DNA of 64,000 nucleotides from assembly GCA_023935145.1 (NCBI GenBank), contig CM043698.1, positions 63,382,001 through 63,446,000 of the forward strand. The letters are read 5' to 3'. Each line of letters opens with the position of its first letter. The first letter of the stretch is position 1. The translations under genes were made by a program, and so were the position numbers. The notes below the pieces were generated by a model. The model was not told the DNA's origin. It made no database searches and was given only the letters and a program-made list of their open reading frames with translations. This DNA is from Bretschneidera sinensis. Lineage: Eukaryota > Streptophyta > Magnoliopsida > Brassicales > Akaniaceae. Positions 24,701-34,150 of this stretch are shown piece by piece.

Positions 24701-27700
24701 AATGCCCAAGGTAGCTGTTCCACCATCATTGTATATAGGAAATTGAGTAACCAAATGCATATTCTGAAAAATGCTAATTGAAAAAACATCAAAGTAACAG
24801 CAGGCAGTGCATAATGTCTAGAACTGTTACTTAGACATACAAAGACAACGTGAAGTCATGATTGAAATCTCACCCCTAATCCTGAAAACACAATTTTCAT
24901 CCATTAATTATCAGCATATTAATCAAGCAGAATCTGTGTTGAAATCCAAGAAGTTAGCAATCAGCTATTTCAAATTCAAGTTTCCTTACCAAAAAACTAT
25001 GTACCATACTTAGAAAGGTAGCCACCAATTTTTTTTTGAGGCATGAACTACATAATTGCATAATTTGACAATCCCAATCCAATTCAAATGGCAACTCCTC
25101 ACTTAATATCTGATATATCCATATTCAAATATCTAAAATAATATACAATTGAGATGAACTACATATAACTACATGGTTATTTTCAACTTAATGATTAAAA
25201 ACTAAAATTAAACTAAAGTGAAATTAATTTTTACAAAAGAACTGAGAAAATCCATACCTTACTATATACGAAGTCAAATATAGTCTCAATACTTCTCTGA
25301 ATAACTCCACAAATTCGACAAACATAACCAAGATCATCCTTGAGGACAAATGAATGATCACACAAGAATTCATCTTCTTTCATTTGTTTGTCAGCTACAG
25401 GATCCTCAAAAATATCCTAGCCAAAACAGCATTATATAGGACCAACTGAGATTAATATGAGACAAATGGACTTGAGCATAGTGCATATTTCAATGAACAA
25501 AATACAACCTCATGATTTCCTGGAAAACTATGAAAACCTTGTACGTACCATACCAAGCTACTGATTCATTTCATTTATAATAAATCACCTCAACTTATTA
25601 GGAATAGCAATGTGAATTTACAATTCTGAGATGAGGTATGTAGAAGAGAGACATATACTAGTAGCAGCATAAATGAAGGTGAATGAATAAATGACAAGAA
25701 AACTATTTTCACTATTTTAAATAATAGATACAACTGTGAATACCTTGGAACATTCTAATGCAAATGCCATCTCCCTCCAAATGTCTGACAGACCATCATG
25801 TGCAGCGTCAATATGGTGACTGCCTCCTGCAATAACCATATCATTATATGCGCAATTATCCTCCAGACCATCATCTTCAGCGTCAGTTTGGTGACTGCCT
25901 TCTGAAATAACCATATCCATATCTTTGCAAATATTCGCAAGACCATCATCAGCAGAATCAGCTTCGTGACTGCCTCCTGCAATAGTCATATCATCATCTT
26001 TGCAATTATCCACCAGACTATCATCTGCAGTATCACTTCTGTTACAGCCTTCCACAATAACCATATCCTGAAAATGCTAATCATACTGATCAATTTGCAA
26101 ATCAGAAAGACAAAGATACAAACTTCAGACGATAAATTTAACAAAATTGGAAATCTGAAAGCATGAACTTGGTATGCCCTTCCCATCAGAGATGATTGTA
26201 AACCATTTTTTTTATAAGGAGATGATTGTAAACCGTATCATACATCACTCAAACAATTTCTAATTTTAATTGTTTAAGAATTAAGTTTACTAGGTGTTTT
26301 AGATAATCCACTTCATTTCAATGCACAGGCATTCGATCCAATCAGTTAGATATATTTAATATAAAAAATTTCAGCTTGGTTGTAATGCATGTCAAACCAG
26401 GTGACATTGCAGTCAGCAAGTTTAAACCACTTTCCTCTTAAAGAAAGGGATGGTATCAGAAGGTTGAAAAAAGCTATGCAAGGGGGCATTCGGATTTACA
26501 CCTACCTCATACCAATAAAATTCCTCAATCTGGATAAAGGCGTGATCCATTCCCCAAGCTGAAGGAGGTAAAATAGTAAAATTAACAATAAATTTACAAT
26601 TACCTCTTTCATAGGAACAACATGTTCTCTCAAGACAACCTTCTGATACAGAGGAGAAGGCCTTTGATCTCCATTATTCTCATCATCTGAATCAACAATC
26701 ATAATTGACGGTGGTATTGCAGTAACATCATTTCCACCACAATCATCCTCCAAATCAATAATCTTTTGATGTGCTGGATGAGTGACATGTTGATCAACGA
26801 CATTTTGACTTGCTCTATGAGTGACCTGCTGGTTAATGACATTTTGACCTGCCAAATGAGTGAGCTGTGGTTTTACCAAATCTAAAGGCTTCCTGTTCTG
26901 AATATTTTCCTCATCCAAACATATCAATGGAAGAGTAGGCTTCTGATACAGAGGAGAAGGTTCTCTCAAGACAGCATTCTGATACAGAGGAGAAGGCCTT
27001 TGATCTCCATCATTCTCATCATCCGAATCAATAATCACAATTGAGGGTGATATTGCAGTAACATCATTTCCACCACAATCATCCTCTAAATCAGCAATCT
27101 TTTGATGTGCTGGATGAGTGACATGTTGATCAATGTCATTTTGGCTTGCTCTAGGAGTGACCTGCTGATTAATGACATTTTGACCTGCCAAATGAGTGAG
27201 CTGTGGTTTCACCAAATCTAAAGGCTTCCATCTCTGATTATTTTCCTCATCCAAACATATCAATGGAAGAGTAGGCTTCATTGCAATGTAAGTGTTGATT
27301 ATCTGCATCTTCCGAGCACAAAGGGCCTTTATATCTTCTGTCACACTACCAAACTTATTTTTATCTAAACCTTGCAGCAGATTAGGGATGGCAAATGGTT
27401 CGAAATAATCAATATCTTTTGATTCAGTTTTTTGTGGCTTCTGCTGAGTATCATTATGCATATATGCAGAAAAATCTGAGCTATTATAGTCTTCTTCTCT
27501 GTTAAGAGCTTTCATCCTCTTATGCCGCTTGGATGACAACTCTGTTCACAACATGAATATTACAAATAAATGAAAAAAAATGGGCAATGATCTTAGCAGA
27601 TGAAGTAAAACAGTGGAACAGTTTGAACCATAGTTGTCAAATCGAGAGTCGCGAGTCGAATTAGAACGTAAGATTCAGTATTAATTCTTAAAGTTAATTT

Positions 27701-30665
27701 AAATTGACATGTATACATGTAAAAATAATAATATACATTAAAAGTGAAATATTTTAACATATATTGAATGATCATGTGACCAATTGGAAAGACACTTGTT
27801 TGATGTTATTATGAAACTCACCATGACCTACTCTGATTAAGGTAATCATATACTAGTATTTTTTTTTATAAGCAAAAATTTATTAAAAAGCATCAAGAAG
27901 GTGCAACAAAAAGCCGAAGGCTAAATACAATGAAGGAAGTCTACAAGATCTACAAGATCATTATTATTTACAAAGTAATTTCCTCTAACCCAAAATTTAA
28001 GAATATTGAACCAGCTATCTCTTATATTTAAAATTAAGAGTATATTATAGTCATATACTAGTAATTTGCTAACAACTAACAACTAATATAGCACAATATA
28101 ATAAATTAATAAATAATGTAATAAAATAAAATAATAGTATTACTATACTTAATACTATTATGGATTAAAATCAAAAATATGAATGCTATATGGGCTTGTT
28201 TGTTTCATCACAAAAGTCTTAGAATTATAAATTTCTATATTAACTTATGAAAGAGAAAAACTAATGAATTATGTTTATTTTAACTCTAAACATCTTGTTT
28301 TAAACTTTTTTTCTCTAACTTATTTTTGATTTTTTAAGTGTTAAATTGTATATGAGTTTGATATATATTGTTGGCCTATTTCTTATCAACTTAAGCTTTT
28401 GGGATCAATGGTGTTAACAGTAAGTTTTATTGAATCGGGTAAATCATACGAATTGAATTGAATCGAAATTAAATGAATCGTAGATTCGACACTGATTCAA
28501 GATTAACTTAGATTCGGCATACTAATTTGAATCGTTTAGGTCCTGAATTGAATCGAATCTTGAATCGTAAGATTATGATAACTATGGTTCTGACAAAGTT
28601 CAAAAGATTATGTCCGCTTAAATTCTGGTATGCTAAAATTTAAAAAACAAAAGGATACTATGAATTCGGACAAGGTAGCATGTTCACCATTAGTAGCATA
28701 TTCATCAAAAGCAACAGAAGAGATATAAATAAGACAATAGATATAGCATATCAAACAAAGCAACCGCATACACTAAAATGCACTTAAATTTTGGTCATTA
28801 ATGAATATTTAACTGAATTCATTTCTAAAGGGAATACAAACAAAATCTCATTATTTGGACATGAATTAAGATTTGGAAAGATTCATATAATAAGGTAATA
28901 CAAAAATAAATTACGAAAATAATGCTATTTCAGGCAGTTTCATGCAAGCACATTGACTGTGCAACATATTAAAACGCTTATGTTTGTGATGCATGCATAC
29001 ATATATACATGCATAAATACATACATATATATATGCCGCATCCTAGACATGTTATGCCTCCATCTCCCTCAAAGAAATTTATTATATCCAGCATCTAGTT
29101 GTTGAAGTCTAGGCTGCCACAAGTGGAAGAATATCCAGAGATACTCTAATTTCTGTTCCAAGTTTGGCTCTGATAGCTGATTTAGGAGTGGCAACCAGCA
29201 AAAAGGATAAATAATAATATGGCTGCTCCCTATACTATAGAAACTAGACTGTTTAACAGATTGTTCACTAGCAAATATTTTTTACCTATTACCTGTCAGT
29301 ATTATTTATGTTGTTGCCAGTGTTTGTATACCATAAGTTATCTATTGCAGAAGAGAAATATATGGAGCAAGCAACGGAAGGTCATAGCACTGGAAAGAGG
29401 TGCGGTCACTATAATGTGCAAGAAGAAAGTCCCTGACCAACTTCAATCAGATTGTCACTAGGCCAAAATGGAATATCCCTGTTTTGACCCATTCCATAGA
29501 CTCAACCCAACACATACACGACTAATAATGTCATATCAATGTTGTCTCAGGAAGAGCTACACAGATAAGCTCTATAACCATGTCATAACTCCTTATAAGC
29601 ATCTAATCTAGAAGTTTTCCTTCAGCACTTTGGCTATTTTATACACCCCTTAAAATAAAAGTACATCAACCCACACAATGCATCATCATTTCATATCTCA
29701 CCACAACCTCAACACCCCACAAACCCCTCCACCGGCAACAATGATGACAACAAGAACACAGACAAAAACAATTCAAGTTATAAAAACAACTGCACAAAAT
29801 CACTCACCAAACCACATTAATATGTTACCAATACAATCCTCTTTTTTCTTTTTAATAAATTAAAAATGTATCCACTAAGCTCACCAAGGGGGTGCAAACC
29901 CATTTACAAGCCAAAAACTTTATAAAATCTAGAAGCTCATCTTCATTCACAAGAAAATGCCCACTAAACCGAAAATTAAGAGTGAAGTCATCTATCCTTG
30001 AATATCAATACGTTCCTCTCACAGAAGCAGACAGTTAGTTAGTATACATAAGAATGCACTAAACGGCTAAACCCCAAATTAATCTCTTCCCATAACCAAG
30101 CAACACAAAAAGCTCCATTTGCTCAAATAAAATATAGTTCAAGACAATTTTTCCACAAAACAACAGGAGGGAAAAAAGGAGCACTTTCCCACTTTTTTAA
30201 AGGGGAAAGTTCTAAAATAGCATCCATCAATTTAATCATGGCCTTCAAGGACTACAAAATTAACCTCCTTTCCTTCTATTTTCCTTTTTATCAACTACCA
30301 AGGAAAGCGAAGATTCATATTCTACTAGTATTTGCACACAAAACATATAACTAGATGGGTCAAGTTAAAATTTAAAAACCGTTCAGTTGAAAGAGACTGA
30401 GCAGCTTCACACTCAAGCAAGGGGTCTTGAATATGAATATGTGACGTATTATAGTATAATATTCGACTTGTTGTAGTAATCATAAAAACAAAATATGGGT
30501 CACACCATACAAAAAAAAATATTTGAAAGGAAAAAAGAAGGCAAAACAGCAAAAGTAACATAAACTGAAAATTTTGAAAAATAAAAATTTAAAAAGGGGT
30601 CATACACACGCAAACGTACCAGAGCAAGCGTCAAACGAAGTGGAGTTATCAGTTTCTGAGTCCAT
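21743..30665 (-). CDS. DRD1: DRD1-type SNF2 chromatin remodeler, expanded paralog A
   Basis: Minus-strand exons: 30620-30665 (ATG), 26604-27541, 25744-26067, 25258-25416, 21826-23603 and 21743-21746, giving 1082 aa. The family makes the SNF2 ATPase of the DDR complex, which guides Pol V in RNA-directed DNA methylation. Residues 1-436 are acidic and contain two tandem expansions (separate entries). Residues 437-489 carry a Cys/His cluster ([14 protein letters not shown]). The helicase core has GSGKT (569-573), DEGH (683-686), LSGTLYQN (710-717) and [11 protein letters not shown] (997-1007), all intact. The protein ends VLYKR. The last Arg codon is split by the final intron, and TGA follows in the four-base last coding exon. 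Compared with paralog B and the roughly 890-aa family length, about 190 residues are extra, all N-terminal. A 3.1-kb first intron holds transposons. Orthology to DRD1 versus CHR34 is not resolved by eye. Confidence 0.88.
24050..24235 (+). mobile_element. tRNA-derived SINE in DRD1-A intron
   Basis: A box-like TGGCTCAGTGG is at 24062-24072 and B box-like GTTCAAGCT at 24106-24114, the spacing of an RNA polymerase III internal promoter. The body that follows (TGAGAGTGTGAATTCTTGGC, AATAAAATTCCCCTGTAC) resembles plant tRNA-related SINEs. It lies in the intron between exons 4 and 5 (23604-25257). A target duplication was not resolved. It is not a tRNA: no cloverleaf arms form. Confidence 0.6.
25768..26067 (-). 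repeat. Four tandem 75-bp coding repeats in DRD1 paralog A
   Basis: Exon 3 encodes four consecutive 25-residue units at residues 329-428. Their pattern is D-M-(V/T)-I-x-(G/E)-G-(S/C)-(H/N), then D-x-A-(D/H)-D-(G/S)-L, with a Cys shortly before three of the unit ends. Unit starts: 26067, 25992, 25917 and 25842 (minus strand). The fourth unit runs into the conserved [13 protein letters not shown] end. Paralog B has one such unit end ([12 protein letters not shown]) preceded by an unrelated Lys/Glu-rich stretch. The units keep frame, so the repeat is translated. Confidence 0.85.
26189..26234 (-). mobile_element. 14-bp oligo-T micro-insert with 16-bp direct repeats
   Basis: GAGATGATTGTAAACC occurs at 26189-26204 and 26219-26234. 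Between them lies ATTTTTTTTATAAG (26205-26218). On the minus strand the insert reads as CTTATAAAAAAAAT, matching the tail of the LINE fragment at 27859-28050. It lies in the intron between exons 2 and 3 of DRD1 paralog A. Confidence 0.7.
26625..27278 (-). repeat. Tandem 336-bp coding duplication in DRD1 paralog A
   Basis: Unit 1 is 26943-27278 (residues 104-215) and unit 2 is 26625-26942 (from residue 216). Both start [13 protein letters not shown], continue [20 protein letters not shown], and end with an acidic DSDDEN stretch and RPSPLYQ. A smaller PSPLYQ repeat lies at the junction. The units keep frame and differ at few positions, suggesting a fairly recent duplication. Each unit has two SUMO-interaction-like words: I(A/I)DLEDD and SI(V/M)I(I/V)DSDDEN. 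Confidence 0.9.
27625..28590. mobile_element. Inverted-repeat DNA element, copy 1 (DRD1-A intron 1)
   Basis: The left end GAACCATAGTTGTCA is mirrored by the right end (reverse complement GAACCATAGTTATCA). Subterminal DNA is rich in GAATCG/CGATTC words. A second copy in opposite orientation sits in SAE2 intron 7 (55732-57195). They share, for example, TTGACATGTATACATG, AAAAGTGAAATATTTTAAC, GATCATGTGACCAA and GCACAATATAATAA words. It is non-coding. A truncated LINE is inserted inside at 27859-28050. Confidence 0.75.
27859..28050 (-). mobile_element. 5'-truncated LINE 3' end, nested insertion
   Basis: 192 bp flanked by 13-bp direct repeats TCATATACTAGTA at 27846-27858 and 28051-28063. In minus orientation it ends TTAATAAATTTTTGCTTAT plus an oligo-A tail, and its upstream part (TCTTGTAGACTTCCTTCATT, GCCTTCGGCTTTTTGTTGCA) looks like a LINE 3' UTR. 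The homologous element in SAE2 intron 7 lacks it and shows the uninterrupted site, confirming that it is an insertion. Confidence 0.8.
28591..30619 (-). other. Rest of DRD1-A intron 1
   Basis: No gene is supported. An alternating ATGCATAC/ATATATAC tract lies at 28990-29035. The short open frames here have no family resemblance. Confidence 0.4.
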
Positions 30666-30680
30666 ATCCACTATTCACTA

Positions 30681-31036
30681 TCAAGAAAACATAAACACAG
30701 AAATAAACGAATGGTAAATATTTACTCCATAAACATATGGGAAATGAAAGCTTAAAAATTAGAATAAGAAACGAGTACAAAATACCAATACCATCTGGAA
30801 AAAAAAAAAAAGATATACACTTTCTCTTCCTTTTCGCAGTTAGTGCACGTAAGTTTTGGAGAGGAAGTCGAACATACCATAAAAAAGATTCCTTTGCTTC
30901 TCTTTTCATTTTTTTAGTATAACCAAACAAAAAGAGGTAAAAAAAACTTGCATTTTCATTTTTTATGCAAAATAAAGCAAAAGTGTACGGATTTGACAAT
31001 GGGGCAAAAAGAAAGCAGAGAAGATTTACTCACAAT
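30681..31036 (-). other. Probable 5'-UTR intron of DRD1 paralog A
   Basis: A GTGAGTAAAT donor-like word (minus strand, about 31035) and a TTTTCTTGATAG acceptor-like word (about 30680) bracket AT-rich DNA just before the ATG. The exon-like stretch upstream extends to about 31190. Inferred from borders only. Confidence 0.35.
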
Positions 31037-31199
31037 TTGATCGTCTTTGAGCTATCTCTGTGCTATTCACTGAAAAGAGAGTGTTGTATTGAGCTAACGA
31101 GATGTGATTCTAAGGAAATGGTAATGCACTGCGTATGTCTGAAGAAAACTGTTGGACTCCTCCCGGATGAATCAGGAGATGGGACCCATCACACCAAAA

Positions 31200-32239
31200 A
31201 GTGAAAAGATAAGAAAAGGGAATAAAATCTGCTTTGATTGATGCGTCAATAATTATTAGCGCCGTTAAAATAATTCTCGTATATCATTTTTCGATATCCC
31301 TCATGCCAAGCAAGATATAGTTTTTGACTTTTTTTTTCTTTTTAAATATACAACTAATGAATTCGTAATTGTATTCTGTAGACATATGTCTAAAAAAATG
31401 TTGTTCTCAGACATCAAGTAAAACTCAAGTTGAACTATAAAGTACTATTGCTTCTCTTTCCTTTTTTAAAATTTTTTTTTGGGAAGAGTTTGGGTCACAT
31501 TTTGTATGAACTTGTTGTAAAAGTTTTATACTTTTTCCTTAAAAAATGTTATTCAATGCAATTTAGAAAAATTAGTTTAAGAAATCCTTTAGGGTCTAAG
31601 CGTGTTCATGAGTTTTATTCAATGGGCTATGCTCTTGATCAGCTTTCATATACGTCCAAAAATCATTTTCTTACATTTAAGGAAAAGAAATTTGTATATA
31701 CAAGTTCCAATCCCAAGAAGATAGATTTAAAGATCCTTCATTTGATAGAGGGAGGAGTAGATATCGGTTTTGTAATTTCAAAAAAATTTATATTTAACCA
31801 AATAAAATTTTTGTGATTGTTCAAGAGAAACAGTCGTATGGATTCCATTATTTAGATAGTTAACTTCGTAATACTATATCTCAAAAAGAAAGGATTGTTT
31901 TCAACGATCGCATTAATTTTTAAAATTTAAAATTAAATTTAAAAAATAGTAGGTAGTATTTTTTTTTTGAATTATTCAAAGATTTTAAAATTTTACCGTT
32001 CGTATAGAACCAAATGAAAATATTGATCATTTTATTTTTAAATGAATTGAAAAAAATAATTTAATAAATTTGATATTTTGAAGGAGAAAGAAATATAGAA
32101 TTGATATATAAAGACATTTTGGAGGGGCCAATATAGGAGTATTGAAAATTTTATAAGATTTTCATAGGTTAAATTTACAATTTTGTAAAATTGGGGAGAC
32201 CATTTGCTATGCCTAGCTCTGCCACTGTTTCTTATGCTA
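31200..32239. other. Intergenic DNA with a possible transposon end
   Basis: The stretch at 32120-32226 ends GCCTAGCTCTGCCACTG; its reverse complement, CAGTGGCAGAGCTAGGC, resembles the terminal sequence of many plant DNA-transposon relics. The partner end was not found. The open frame at 31430-31816 (+) has no recognised domain and an AT-biased composition, so it is not called a gene. Confidence 0.3.
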
Positions 32240-32530
32240 AATGAATTTTTATATTCAAAAAGTTAGAAATAAATGAATAATTCAAAAAATAAGAGAGAGG
32301 CATGATCAAAAGGGATATTTTAATTAACATAATTTTTTACTTTTTTATATTGTGGAATTCATTTGTAAATTATATTAATTTTGATAAAATTTACAACAAA
32401 CTAATTCAATTTTATAATGAATTCCTTTTGAAATGAATTTTTTAATTTTTTATTATTTCAAACATAACAAATATAGAACTAGTGAATTATAAATGAATTT
32501 TATAAAATTTATGAAATTTATTTATTTCAA
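32240..32530 (+). repeat. MITE-like repeat, copy 1 of a direct pair
   Basis: It shares with 32770-33230 the words TTTTGATAAAATTTACAACA, ATAACTTTTTACTTTT-like and AATGAATTTTAT-like in the same order and orientation. It is AT-rich and non-coding. Confidence 0.5.
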
Positions 32531-32769
32531 ATACTCTTTAGATATTTTGTATTCTTTCTATGTGATGAGGTTGGGAATGTTCTAGCTTGCATTATATATA
32601 ACTTTCTCTAATTAACGAGTTTCATTACTCTAATTAACGAGTTTCATTAGCTTACGTCACACTAAAAAACAAATGAAACGTAACATCTATATGATCGATT
32701 ATCTTTTTAAAGGTTGTTATTTTAAAATAAAAATAAAAATAATTTAAAGCGTGTGACAATCTTAACCTT

Positions 32770-33230
32770 TGGAGTCTATTTGAAACTAAATGAAAATAAA
32801 ATTCATTTCGTTTTTTAATAAATTAAAAATGTAAATTTAAAAATGAATTAAAATGATTTCTTTTATGTTTAGTTTTTTTATTTTAAATTATAAAATTCAT
32901 TTGAATTCTTATGTTTAAAATGTTTAAAATAAATGAAAAATTCAAAAGATGAGAGAGAATGAAGGGAGAGGGAAAGTAAGGGAAGAAAAGAGGAAAAGAT
33001 AATATTTTGATCAGCATAACTTTTTACTTTTCATTTTATAGAATTAATTTGTAAATTCTATCAGTTTTGATAAAATTTACAACAAACCAACTTAATTCCA
33101 TGGTAAAGTCATTTCCAAATGAATTCCAAAGTATTTTTTCCTTAAATATAACAACTATAGAATTCCAAATGAATTTTATTCAAATGAATTTCATAAAAAC
33201 TGTAAAATTCATTTGTTCCAAACAAAGTGC
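32770..33230 (+). repeat. MITE-like repeat, copy 2 with inverted ends
   Basis: The left end (TTTGAAACTAAATGAAAATA, then AATTCATTTCG) is mirrored by the right end (AAAATTCATTTGTTCCAAAC). It contains the block shared with 32240-32530. It is probably the more complete copy of the same family. Confidence 0.5.
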
Positions 33231-34150
33231 TAGCTTTTCAAACGGTTAAATGCTTTTTCAGAATTGAAAGAAAATGAGATGTCATTTTGCAAATTGTGTT
33301 ACAAAATACTTCAGTCTTCTGGTTTCTATGTTTCCATTTACCATGGAACAACTCATTACAACATAAAAATTTGAGACATACATAAGAACCAGAGTAATCA
33401 AATAGAAATTTGAGACATACATAAGAGCGAGATCAATCACAGCTTAAGTAATACTTAAAGCTGTCTACGAAAAAATATTTTGCCTGCTACAAAGTAAACC
33501 TGTTTCCTATCAACATCAATTGAGTAAAATATCAAAGCTCAGCTAAACAGTGCCTGAAGGTGAAGGCCCTGGACTGCATTACGGGAATCACCTCAGCGAA
33601 TATTATTATCTTAAATTATAAGTACTTCAAATTATTCAGCATATATATACACTTCAAAACAGGAAGACACATAATTCTGTATTTGAAACAACCAGAAATT
33701 TTTAAAGAAACACGAATTTACAGTTTTCAGTTGCTTAAAAAGCAAAATCCCTTCTTCCCTGTAGAACTACACATTTCAAACCAGGTTAACTTTGTTTAGC
33801 AGTAACAGAACTGCCTGGAACAACTACCAAAGCATGTAACTGATTACAATAAGTGACAGAAAACTGCCACCCCACAATAAGAATCTAATTGGACTTATTC
33901 CATCAAAGGTTTGCTATACAGCTTCTTTGACCTAAAGGAAGCAAAAAAAATAAAATAAGAAACAGCTGTCCAAAATAGATCGCATCTAAAGCATCTACAT
34001 TAGTAAGGCTGCTTTTAAGCAACTGCCTGCACTACCTGCACGAGTTCAAGGACAGGGAAACAAATATAGAGTATAAGGAGAATCTCAGTCAGTCAGACAA
34101 GTGAGATATTGCTTATGTCTACACCAGTACTCGGCCCTATAATACGGAAA
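33231..34150. other. Intergenic DNA and 3' UTR of DRD1 paralog B
   Basis: A short direct duplication AATTTGAGACATACATAAGA occurs at about 33367 and 33410. The part nearest 34151 should be transcribed as the minus-strand 3' UTR. No other gene is seen. Confidence 0.4.

Noticed and set aside
31430..31816. 128-codon plus-strand open frame between the DRD1 genes
   Set aside because: Phe/Lys/Leu-rich translation typical of AT-rich noncoding DNA, no domain recognised, no upstream promoter signals.
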